The position numbers and the translations under genes are program-made. A DNA stretch of 64,000 nt, taken from assembly GCA_021781575.1 (NCBI GenBank), contig JAJXWP010000003.1:62001-126000 (forward strand), read 5' to 3'. Below, in pieces: positions 9,077 to 16,279 of this stretch. The DNA is from Pseudomonadota bacterium. Its GTDB lineage: Bacteria; Pseudomonadota; Alphaproteobacteria; Rhodospirillales; Magnetospirillaceae. The notes under the pieces were generated by a model. That model was not told where the DNA came from, made no database searches, and saw nothing but the letters and a program-made list of their open reading frames with translations. The first letter of the stretch is position 1, and the number at the start of each line of letters is the position of its first letter.

Positions 9077-9868
9077 TCAGCGCTGGCCGGACAGGAAGGC
9101 TTCCACCCGCCTGCGGGTTTCCGGCTCGTGAAGCAGCAACTGCCTGGTCGCCTGCAACTCTTCCTCGTAGCCATCGCGGGACGGATCGGATTGGGCGGCG
9201 ATGCAGGACTTGGCCGCGGCCACCGCGGCACGCGGCAGTTTCGCCAGGCGATCGGCCAAAGCCGACGCGAAATCCGCCAGTTCGGTGCGCGGCACCGCCC
9301 AATGCACGACGCCAAGGGCGGCGGCGGCGGCGCCATCAAGAATTTCAGCGCCGAGAATCAGCCGCTTGGCCACGGCCGGTCCGCACAGCGCGGTCAAGCG
9401 CTGGGTCCCGCCGGCGCCGGGGATGAGCCCAAGATTGGTCTCCGGCAAGGCCAGCTTGGCCTCGGCCGCGGCGACCCGGAAATCGCAGGCCAAGGCCAGT
9501 TCCAGGCCGCCGCCCATGGCGGCGCCAGAGACCTCGGCGATGGTGGCCATGGGAAGGGTTTCGACGCGCTTCAGTACCGCCTGAATGCCGCGCACGGCAT
9601 CAATCTGGGCCTCGACCGACGAAGGATCGGCCAAATTCGCCCGCATTTCCGCCAGGTCGGCACCGGCGCAGAACACCTTGAGCGCGCTCTTCAGATGCAG
9701 GACCCGCACCGCGGCATCGGTGACGACCCGATCGAGGGTTTCGTGCAGCGCGCCGATCAGGTGGGTTCCGAGGGCATTGACCGGAGGGCTGACCAGGGTG
9801 ATGACCGCCACCCCGCCACGTCGCTCCAATTGCAAGATCGGCTCCGGCATCCTCGCCTCATTGACCAT
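9077..9868 (-). CDS. Enoyl-CoA hydratase family protein
   Basis: Third crotonase-fold protein of the cluster, 263 residues and first gene of the minus-strand operon. FCAGADLAEMRANL (near residue 68) and SGAAMGGGLELALACDFRVA (near 115) form the active-site loops. Both hydratase glutamates are present (GGGLEL and ALPETNLGLIPGAGG). The promoter region carries operator copy 4 eleven bases upstream of the start codon. The operon order is hydratase, BadH-like SDR, crotonase, acyl-CoA dehydrogenase, SDR, with gaps of 30 bases or less or overlaps, so all five are probably one mRNA. Confidence 0.86.
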   Translation of the reverse strand: MVNEARMPEPILQLERRGGVAVITLVSPPVNALGTHLIGALHETLDRVVTDAAVRVLHLKSALKVFCAGADLAEMRANLADPSSVEAQIDAVRGIQAVLKRVETLPMATIAEVSGAAMGGGLELALACDFRVAAAEAKLALPETNLGLIPGAGGTQRLTALCGPAVAKRLILGAEILDGAAAAALGVVHWAVPRTELADFASALADRLAKLPRAAVAAAKSCIAAQSDPSRDGYEEELQATRQLLLHEPETRRRVEAFLSGQR

Positions 9869-9878
9869 CCATTCAAGT

Positions 9879-9896
9879 TGACTGAATGATCATTCA
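9879..9896. promoter_or_regulatory. Putative TetR operator, copy 4
   Basis: TGACTGA-ATGA-TCATTCA, matching the consensus arms at 6 of 7 and 7 of 7 bases. An alternative reading is a zero-spacer palindrome TGAATGA-TCATTCA at 9883-9896. It lies directly before the five-gene catabolic operon. Confidence 0.65.
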
Positions 9897-9972
9897 TGTT
9901 GCGCGGGCTGTCAAGCACCGGCGGTGCCCGCCGTTCGGCCGAGGCGTCATAGGCGGGTGCGGTGCCCGATCG

Positions 9973-10641
9973 TCACCGCCCGTCGAGGAAGTTCCTGACC
10001 TTGCCGCCCAGGTAGCGCCCCCAGCTGTATTGGCGCCGAGGCCCGCGGCTCCGTTTGCCGTCGTCCGGCGCCGGGCGGTCGCCGCCGATATTGATGATCG
10101 TGGTCTTGCAGTTGACATCCAGGTTGACGCCGGCCGCGGCGAGGCGGTCGTTCAGCCGGTCGAGGGCGGGCGGGCGCACGGCCCCTCGCTCTTCCCGCGC
10201 CGTCCGGACGGCGGCCGCCAGCCGCCCCAACCGTTCCAGTTGGGGATCGGACATGCCGCGCAACACCTCGCCGAGCCGGGCGGCATCGGCCAGATCCACG
10301 GCGCCATCCGCGGCCGCCAGACTTCCCAGCAAGGCTTGCAGGCTGGGCCCTTCGCGCTTGTCGGTGGACGCGCTCGGCCGGCTTCCCAGAGGTCGCGGCG
10401 CATTCGACCCTGCCGTCTCGGCGGGCTTCCTGCCGACCCTTTGCAAGGCCTTGCGCACACATTCGCCGGAGGCCGGCTGGAGGCCATGGCGCCGCAGAGC
10501 GTCGCGCCCGGCCACCCCCTTCACGTCTTCGCCGGCAGGCGGCGAATCGGGCTTTCGCCCCTTCTCCGATGGCACTGCCACGGCCTGAGCCCTCTCTAGT
10601 GGTGAGGATCCCACCATGAAGGCAGAAACCCCATTGGCCAT
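9973..10641 (-). CDS. Protein of unknown function
   Basis: I do not recognise this 222-residue protein. It has no signal peptide or membrane segment. The N-terminal half is polar and Gly/Pro/Arg-rich; the middle (about residues 100-170) is Leu/Ala-rich with likely helices. A short beta-like stretch CKTTIINIGG is followed by a basic tail (KRSRGPRRQYSWGRYLGGKV). The strand is chosen because the ATG at 10641 has a strong AAAGGAG ribosome site; the overlapping plus-strand frame has none as clear. It is the left end of the accessory island holding the T4SS-like genes. A 21-base motif near its start is also found upstream of the virB10-like gene. Confidence 0.6.
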   Translation of the reverse strand: MANGVSAFMVGSSPLERAQAVAVPSEKGRKPDSPPAGEDVKGVAGRDALRRHGLQPASGECVRKALQRVGRKPAETAGSNAPRPLGSRPSASTDKREGPSLQALLGSLAAADGAVDLADAARLGEVLRGMSDPQLERLGRLAAAVRTAREERGAVRPPALDRLNDRLAAAGVNLDVNCKTTIINIGGDRPAPDDGKRSRGPRRQYSWGRYLGGKVRNFLDGR

Positions 10642-10653
10642 GGTCTCCTTTTT

Positions 10654-10674
10654 GGATACACTTCGTCAACACAC
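10654..10674. repeat. Island upstream motif, copy A
   Basis: This segment differs from the one at 16246-16265 by one substitution and one inserted base; the shared core is GTCAACACAC preceded by GGATACA. It lies 13 bases before the start of the minus-strand unknown gene and 33 bases before the plus-strand gene at 10708. It could be a regulatory site of the island; function unknown. Confidence 0.4.
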
Positions 10675-10707
10675 GACCCTGCCTCGCTTGCCCGGAAAGG
10701 GCCCATC

Positions 10708-11133
10708 ATGCCCACAGGAACCACCGGCTCCGCCATCGAGGCCATGCGCTTGCTGGTCGCACAAATTGACCCTTCGGTCGAAGCCCTGATCGAAGCTCAT
10801 GGCTTTTCATTGGCGCGGATGAACGTCACGCCTGAAGAAGCGACGGCCGTGTTCACCGTTGCCGCCCAGGGTGCGGGGACCAATTGGGTGCTGACCCTGA
10901 CCCAGGTGATCGGTGGACCTCTGTCGGTGGCCTTGGAGCACGGAAGCGACGACCATCGGTCGGCATCGCTTCGCATCCTGGTAGGCACCAACACAGCCGC
11001 AACCCTGGGCGAAGCCGCAGGGTTGGCGGTCTCCTTCCCCGCATTCTGCGGCCGATTGCGCGAGTCCCTGCAAGCCTGCCCCGCCAATTCGACCAGCTGG
11101 TGGCCCGCCGACGGCCGGAACGCTCATCCGTGA
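10708..11133 (+). CDS. Protein of unknown function
   Basis: A 141-residue protein I do not recognise, the only plus-strand gene of the island. It starts at ATG 10708 after GGAAAGG. It looks soluble: no signal peptide, with a helical N-terminus (AIEAMRLLVAQIDPSVEALIEAHG) and a probable beta-sheet core (ATAVFTVAAQ, NWVLTLTQVIGG, ASLRILVG). A longer minus-strand frame overlaps it (10807-11364) but has no obvious start signal. It is followed after 22 bases by the converging stop of the next gene. Confidence 0.5.
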   Translation: MPTGTTGSAIEAMRLLVAQIDPSVEALIEAHGFSLARMNVTPEEATAVFTVAAQGAGTNWVLTLTQVIGGPLSVALEHGSDDHRSASLRILVGTNTAATLGEAAGLAVSFPAFCGRLRESLQACPANSTSWWPADGRNAHP

Positions 11134-11155
11134 TGGGCTGGCGTGGAGGGCGCGC

Positions 11156-11638
11156 TTACCCGCGTGCGGCCGAGCCGCCGTCCGGCCCGCTGGCAACAGT
11201 GCCGAGGTCGGAAACGCCGCCCCTGCGGGCGGCGCAGAGGGCCATCGGGCGCTTGCCCGCCGCCGCTGCGTTACGACAAATCTGGGCCACGGGAATGTCC
11301 GCCGTTTGCGCCCGCAGGCCCCACGCCTGATCGTTCGTGTCTGTCGGCATCGGCAATTGCTCAAGGGCGTAGCAGACCTGTAACACGAGATTGGCCGCCT
11401 CTTTGCTGTCCTCTTCGTCGGTCAGGCAATGCTGGGCGAAGCGGAGCTTCTCGGCTGCCGTCACCAGGTCGACGATGGGAGACGCTACGATACGCGCGTA
11501 AATTGCGTCTACCGCCGCGCCGACCGCGGCCGATGATGCGCCGTCGTCCGCCGCCGGATGGGCCGCCTCCTCCAACAATTTGTTCTTCAATAATTTATAT
11601 TGCTCGATCAAGACCGCCGCGCCGAGATCCAACCCCAT
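11156..11638 (-). CDS. Protein of unknown function
   Basis: A 160-residue protein I cannot assign. It starts at ATG 11638 (MGLDLGAAVLIEQYKLLKNK) behind GAGAAGGGG; in-frame ATG/TTG starts up to 11704 lack such a site. The sequence is mostly helical: an N-terminal amphipathic helix, an Ala-rich middle (SSAAVGAAVDAIYARIV), a helix with AEKLRFAQHCL, and a low-complexity Gly/Ala/Arg tail. It lies just downstream of virD4 on the same strand (106-base gap), so it may be an island accessory protein. Confidence 0.5.
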   Translation of the reverse strand: MGLDLGAAVLIEQYKLLKNKLLEEAAHPAADDGASSAAVGAAVDAIYARIVASPIVDLVTAAEKLRFAQHCLTDEEDSKEAANLVLQVCYALEQLPMPTDTNDQAWGLRAQTADIPVAQICRNAAAAGKRPMALCAARRGGVSDLGTVASGPDGGSAARG

Positions 11639-11744
11639 TGCTCGCCCCTTCTCACCCAGTTCCAAGAAAAATGTAAAATATTTTAACATGTCAGAAAACG
11701 ACAAAAGCTTTCATTGCCGCAAAAGCCGAAGTTGCTTGCCGCGC

Positions 11745-13670
11745 TCATTCCGGGCGACACCACGCCGGCATGGGGGGCGATGGTTTCGGGCCTTTCCCCG
11801 CCCGGGGATTCCACGCCCGCCGCTTAAGGATCGGGTCGTTGAAATAGAACGGCGTCCGCACCTTGATCGGGCGGTTGAGGTATTTTTGGAACAGCACGAC
11901 ATGGCTGCCCGACGGCATCGACATGAAATCGGCAGGATGAATGAGGGGAATGCCGGCCAAGCTCCTGTTGATGTGGACAGCGAATGGATTGGCCTGCTTC
12001 GAGAAGCCATAGGTCCGACTGCGGCTTTCACCCTCATGGGTGCGGTTGCCCACCATTTCGGAAAAGCGTTTGGCCACCGCCTCGTTGTTCAGCGGAAGCA
12101 CCACCTTGGCCGCGGTGGTGGACAACAGGGTTTCGAGACCCGTCTTGGAATACTTTTCCTCGATCTGGGCGAAGTCCTGGCCAATCAACAGATAGGACAC
12201 CTTCTGCCCGCGGCCGACGGCAGGCCCGTCGATAAGGGCCTGCGCCTTCGGCATCTGGGGGAATTCATCCAGGACAAACAACGCCGGATAGGGCCCGAGC
12301 CGCCGCCCCAAGGCGTCCTTGCTAGCGGGAGGATGGGCAATCAGATAGGCGGACAACGCCTCGACGAACAGCGCCGTGATCACCCCCAGCGCACGGGCGT
12401 CTTGCTGGCTCACGCACAAATAGACGGTGACCGGCTTCAGGCCGCCGCTACGGCCGTCGCCCATGCCGCGCAGGTCGGCGAAGCTGAAATCGGACGCCGC
12501 TGTCCGCTGGCGAACGGCGGCGTTCTTGAACACGGTGAGCCCGGCGTCCATGGTCGAGAGGATCGACCCGCGCTCCCGCTCGGGAGTGCTGGCCAACTGC
12601 GTCAGTTCCGTCACCGCCCGGTGGGAATAGCCGCCGGCGCGCGCCTCATCGACCGCGCCCATCAGGAACGCCCGAATCGGGTCGGCCATCATGGCGGCAT
12701 TCGGATCCTCGTCTGTCAGTCGCTCAATGTCCTGAGCAGCCGCCAGAATGGCCTCGGTAATCCAGTCGAGCAGCAGCGGGAAACAGGCTTCGGAGCGCCG
12801 CCACTGGTCCGGCAGCCCGACGGTGTTTCCGGCCTCGCATTTCGACAGGATGAAATGGATGAAGCCGGCAAGGGCCGCCCGCCCCTTCTTGCTCCAATGG
12901 GGGTCGGCGTTGCCCTGGGGATCGGGGATCAGGATGGCGGTCAGGCGATCGACGTAGAGGTCGCGCTGTGGGCCGACGGCGGGAATGGATCTGGGTGACA
13001 GCGGATTCCACCGGGGATGGAGGATGCCCGCACCCGGATCGTCCTCGGCCGCCCACTCCAACCGGAAGACCGGCCCGATGCGCTCGCGGTGGCCGGAGGT
13101 GATCTGATGAAGTTCCGGCTTCACGTCGTTGATGATCATTGACGCCCCATCGCAGGTCAGGATGGTCGGCACGACCACCGATGCCGTCTTTCCCGTCCCC
13201 GGCGGAGCGATGCACAGAACGGATAGTGTTTCAGGCAGTTTCAGCAACCGCCGGTGCCACTGACCGAGAACGATGACGAAGCCGTTGAACAACCTCATGC
13301 CGCGGATATCCTTCTCACTCGCCCAACGCGCCGAGCCGTGGATCGTCGAATTGGCGGAATATGGGTTGAGACCAAGGCAGACACCGAGCATCGTCACGGC
13401 GGCAAACGGCATGGCGACCAGAAAAGCCGGGATTCTGCCTATGGCAAAGGCGCCGCCAAGCCATTGGCGATGCACCGCCAGCCAATAGTCATGGCGCCCG
13501 GCCAGCGTCGACAAATAGCCTGCCACCCAATGCAGCGTCGCCAGGCTGATTCCTCGCTCGGCGAGATAGGTCAGCGGCAACGCCAAGGGCAGGGCAAGCG
13601 ACAGGAAGATGATGGCGGCCACCGCCGACATCGCCTTCCACCGAATGCATTTACGCCCCTCGTCATCCAT
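11745..13670 (-). CDS. virD4: Type IV secretion coupling protein, VirD4/TraG family
   Basis: A 641-residue membrane ATPase that in conjugation or effector systems brings substrate to the secretion channel. Two or three N-terminal membrane helices (about residues 12-100) precede the TraG signature YSANSTIHGSARWA. Walker A is APPGTGKTASVVVP near residue 155 and Walker B LFVLDEFPQMP near 430. The start at 13670 (MDDEGRKC) is chosen because translation then overlaps the virB11 stop by 8 bases and the hydrophobic segment stays near the N-terminus; the frame stays open to 13748. It follows virB11 and the virB10-like gene in one operon. No relaxase is visible in the window. Confidence 0.9.
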   Translation of the reverse strand: MDDEGRKCIRWKAMSAVAAIIFLSLALPLALPLTYLAERGISLATLHWVAGYLSTLAGRHDYWLAVHRQWLGGAFAIGRIPAFLVAMPFAAVTMLGVCLGLNPYSANSTIHGSARWASEKDIRGMRLFNGFVIVLGQWHRRLLKLPETLSVLCIAPPGTGKTASVVVPTILTCDGASMIINDVKPELHQITSGHRERIGPVFRLEWAAEDDPGAGILHPRWNPLSPRSIPAVGPQRDLYVDRLTAILIPDPQGNADPHWSKKGRAALAGFIHFILSKCEAGNTVGLPDQWRRSEACFPLLLDWITEAILAAAQDIERLTDEDPNAAMMADPIRAFLMGAVDEARAGGYSHRAVTELTQLASTPERERGSILSTMDAGLTVFKNAAVRQRTAASDFSFADLRGMGDGRSGGLKPVTVYLCVSQQDARALGVITALFVEALSAYLIAHPPASKDALGRRLGPYPALFVLDEFPQMPKAQALIDGPAVGRGQKVSYLLIGQDFAQIEEKYSKTGLETLLSTTAAKVVLPLNNEAVAKRFSEMVGNRTHEGESRSRTYGFSKQANPFAVHINRSLAGIPLIHPADFMSMPSGSHVVLFQKYLNRPIKVRTPFYFNDPILKRRAWNPRAGKGPKPSPPMPAWCRPE

Positions 13671-14661
13671 CGCCCGACTCGATCGCCTGGCGCGCCAGAC
13701 GGGGAATGTCGATGGCGGTAACGGTTCGCCGCGCCCCCTGCCGGTCAATCTGCACGATCCGTCCGAAGGCCGAGCCGATGATATCGATGGCCGCCTGGGC
13801 GTCGATTCCCGGATTGCTCTGCGCCAGATTCTGATAAAAGGCGCGCAGGGCGGCCTGTGGACTGCTGGCGTGGATCGTTGCCATGAAATTGCTATGACCC
13901 GTGGTCATCAGGCGGAATACCCCGGGGGCATTGGAGATCCCGATCTCGCCGCAGATGATCACGTCGGGCGTCATCCGCACGACGGCATCGACGACCCGCA
14001 TGAAATCCACAGCGTTAGCCACCTCGGTACGGGACACCACGAGATGGACGCGGTTGGCGTGGGGGACGATCACCTCCCGGGTGTCTTCGACGGTGACAAT
14101 GCGGCTGTCCGAGGGCAAATAGCCGGCGATGGCGTTGAGAAAGGTGGTCTTGCCGGTCGAGGTCGCTCCGGAAACCAGGATGGCTTCCCGATTTTTCACC
14201 GCCTCCAGCAAGTCCTCGAGCGGCGACGCGTCGTAGCGCCGCCAGCCGGGGGCCGACGGCGCCTCGGCCAGGGCCGTCCGCTCTTTCAGCCCGTACCTGT
14301 CGAGGGTAATTTTCCGTCTGGGATCGAAGACCCGCACATTCACGGCGACGCCGCGGGTGTCGCCCATATCATAGCGGACGTTCGGTCCGACGACGGCAGT
14401 GAACCGGTGCCCCTCCGCCAGAGTGGCATACAATAAAGGCATACGGCTCGGATGAAACAGCTGACCGCTGACATTGGCCAACTGCTGGCAAAGAACCAGG
14501 ACATAGTCCTCGGTCAGGCCGGCGTCGGGGCGCGGCTGCCACCCGTCTCCTGCCGCCTTTACCCAGACCTCGCCGGGGCGGTTCATGGCGATTTCCTCGA
14601 TGTCGCCGGCGGCATAGTGCGCGGCAAGGCGATGCAGGGTGTGAGCCAGCAGCGGGTTCAT
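13663..14661 (-). CDS. virB11: Type IV secretion ATPase, VirB11 family
   Basis: A 332-residue hexameric traffic ATPase of the inner membrane face. The N-terminal domain spans about residues 1-125. Walker A is GATSTGKTT at 165-173, the Asp box IVTVEDTREV follows, Walker B is DVIICGEIG, and the His box lies in TTGHSNFMATIHASS. The length fits the family. ATGA-type overlap with the upstream virB10-like gene and an 8-base overlap with virD4 show tight coupling. All motifs are intact, so the ATPase should be functional even though most channel genes are missing here. Confidence 0.93.
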   Translation of the reverse strand: MNPLLAHTLHRLAAHYAAGDIEEIAMNRPGEVWVKAAGDGWQPRPDAGLTEDYVLVLCQQLANVSGQLFHPSRMPLLYATLAEGHRFTAVVGPNVRYDMGDTRGVAVNVRVFDPRRKITLDRYGLKERTALAEAPSAPGWRRYDASPLEDLLEAVKNREAILVSGATSTGKTTFLNAIAGYLPSDSRIVTVEDTREVIVPHANRVHLVVSRTEVANAVDFMRVVDAVVRMTPDVIICGEIGISNAPGVFRLMTTGHSNFMATIHASSPQAALRAFYQNLAQSNPGIDAQAAIDIIGSAFGRIVQIDRQGARRTVTAIDIPRLARQAIESGDG

Positions 14662-16196
14662 GGCTGCGCCACCGGAGCCTGACTGGCCTCGCCGCCTTGC
14701 GCCGATCGGGCCGACGAGGGCAGGCTGAAATTGCCGCTGCGCAATTGCTGCAGAAGATTGGATTGCATGACCTGCTGGGCGGTCTGCGGAGCGAACTTCC
14801 CGACGGTGGGATTCTGGGCGATCAGATCGACCAACCCCGGCACCAGCTGCATCGCGTTATCGGCACCCGCCCGTGCAATGGCGGCCCTGGCCCGGGGAGG
14901 GGTGGCCGCCTGGATCCGGTTGGGATCGCGCAGCCAGATATCTTCGGCCGGAATGATATTGAGCCGAGTCCCCTGCGGCACCGTCAATACCGGCCGCATA
15001 TCGACGTTTTCCTCAACCATTCGCTGCCCCAGAAGATCCAAATCGTTGCCCAGCCGGTTGGCGGCGGCGGCCCGCCCGTTGAGCACCTGAGTGGTACCGC
15101 CGAGCGGGCTGGTGACCGCGGTGCTGGCGCCGTTGAGGACCCAGTCGCCGGCAGCGGCGATCACGCTGGTGAGCAGCGAGCTTCCATATTTCTCGAAGAA
15201 GCGGGTATCGAGATCGCCGGGCAGTCCAGCCCGCCCCATGACGTCGGCCGCTACTGTATCGATATTGATGTTGACCCCATCGGGGCGGATGATGCGCGAC
15301 CAGTTGACGTCGAGCCGAGCCTCGCCGAATTTGGCCAGCGACTGGTAGCGACCGATCACCCGCGAACCGGCGGGGATCAGCACCAGCCGCCCGTCGGCCC
15401 CGTAGACATTGCGTTCGACGACCGCGATGGCGCGCCCCGGTAACTGGCTGTTGACGGTGTTTTCGAGAACGGCCGGAATGTAGCGATCGGCGGTGATCAC
15501 CCGCGACCGCTCGACCGGAAAGCTCGAGACGATCCCGGGCAGGCCAGCTTGAGTGTAATCAACATCCATGGCCGGCCGGCCGGCCGGCAACGCGCCGCCG
15601 CCGTCCTCGATAGCCAAGCCGCCACCCTGGCGGATGCCGGCATAGAGCAAAGATGCCTCGGCTGCCGCCGGCCGAGCGGATGGCGGCGCCTCGGGGCTCG
15701 GTTTCGCCTCCCCGGCCAGTCCGATGAACAGCGCGCCGCCGCCTTCGTGGTCAATCACCAGTTCGCTGTCTGCCACCCCGTCGCGCAGGGGGCGATAGGT
15801 CACTTCGATGGTACAACTGCGGCCGCCGGCGATGTCCTGCCCGACAACGCAGGTCCCGGCCAGGAGAAACGCAGCCGCCTGCCCGGCGACACGGCGTTCG
15901 AGCATGCGGATCGGCGCCTCCCCCGTATTGATGATTTGTACTTGGCGGGTAGCGCTTCGTCCGACCGTAACCGCGGAGAAATCCACGCTGCCCGGCTTGG
16001 CTTCGAGGCGCCCCGAGGTCGGCGGCGCCGCGGACCGCTGCTGGGCCTTCCTGATCAGGCTGTCCAGCGCGCTTTCGCCTTTCGGCACGACCAGCTTCCG
16101 CTCCTGGCGCGGCGCCGGCGGATCGTCGCAAGCGCCCAGCGGCAGGAGCGCCACCGCCAGAACGATACCGATCAGCGTCGCACCGCCGTCCGCCAC
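14658..16196 (-). CDS. virB10: VirB10/TrbI-like protein, predicted lipoprotein with an Ig-like domain
   Basis: A 512-residue protein. The C-terminal half is TrbI/VirB10-like: NSQLPGRAIAVVERNVYG, RLVLIPAGSRVIGRYQ and TVPQGTRLNIIPAEDIWL, the region that builds the outer-membrane ring. The start chosen is GTG at 16196, preceded by GAGGGGGAGGGG and by a TTGACA-N17-TACATT promoter. It gives a signal peptide ending in the lipobox LGAC (Cys23) followed by two Asp. Residues about 45-145 resemble choice-of-anchor D/ASH beta-sandwiches (PGSVDFSAVTVGRSATRQVQ, INTGEAPI, CTIEVTYRP). Ordinary VirB10 has a membrane helix instead of a lipid anchor and no such domain. ATG at 16253 would remove the lipobox logic. 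Confidence 0.82.
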   Translation of the reverse strand: MADGGATLIGIVLAVALLPLGACDDPPAPRQERKLVVPKGESALDSLIRKAQQRSAAPPTSGRLEAKPGSVDFSAVTVGRSATRQVQIINTGEAPIRMLERRVAGQAAAFLLAGTCVVGQDIAGGRSCTIEVTYRPLRDGVADSELVIDHEGGGALFIGLAGEAKPSPEAPPSARPAAAEASLLYAGIRQGGGLAIEDGGGALPAGRPAMDVDYTQAGLPGIVSSFPVERSRVITADRYIPAVLENTVNSQLPGRAIAVVERNVYGADGRLVLIPAGSRVIGRYQSLAKFGEARLDVNWSRIIRPDGVNINIDTVAADVMGRAGLPGDLDTRFFEKYGSSLLTSVIAAAGDWVLNGASTAVTSPLGGTTQVLNGRAAAANRLGNDLDLLGQRMVEENVDMRPVLTVPQGTRLNIIPAEDIWLRDPNRIQAATPPRARAAIARAGADNAMQLVPGLVDLIAQNPTVGKFAPQTAQQVMQSNLLQQLRSGNFSLPSSARSAQGGEASQAPVAQP

Positions 16197-16231
16197 CGCC
16201 CCTCCCCCTCGCCGAAGCCACAAACGGCCCC

Positions 16232-16260
16232 AATGTATCCCCCAAGGATACATTTGTCAA
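16232..16260 (-). promoter_or_regulatory. Putative promoter of the virB10-virB11-virD4 operon
   Basis: Read on the minus strand: TTGACA (16260-16255), a 17-base spacer, then TACATT (16237-16232), about 36 bases before the GTG start. Spacer and downstream part form an inverted repeat TGTATCC-TTGGG-GGATACA (16234-16252), a possible operator. The -35 box is perfect; the -10 box matches 4 of 6. Confidence 0.5.
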
Positions 16261-16265
16261 CACAC
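16246..16265. repeat. Island upstream motif, copy B
   Basis: GGATACATTTGTCAACACAC, nearly identical to the segment at 10654-10674. It overlaps the -35 region of the T4SS-like operon. Two copies at two upstream regions of the same island suggest a shared regulator or a footprint of how the island was built. Confidence 0.4.
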
Positions 16266-16279
16266 TGGCTTGGGGGGGC

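Noticed and set aside
9886-10599. A 237-codon plus-strand frame overlapping the unknown gene at 9973-10641
   Set aside because: The minus-strand frame has a much better ribosome site; the plus frame starts inside the TetR operator region.
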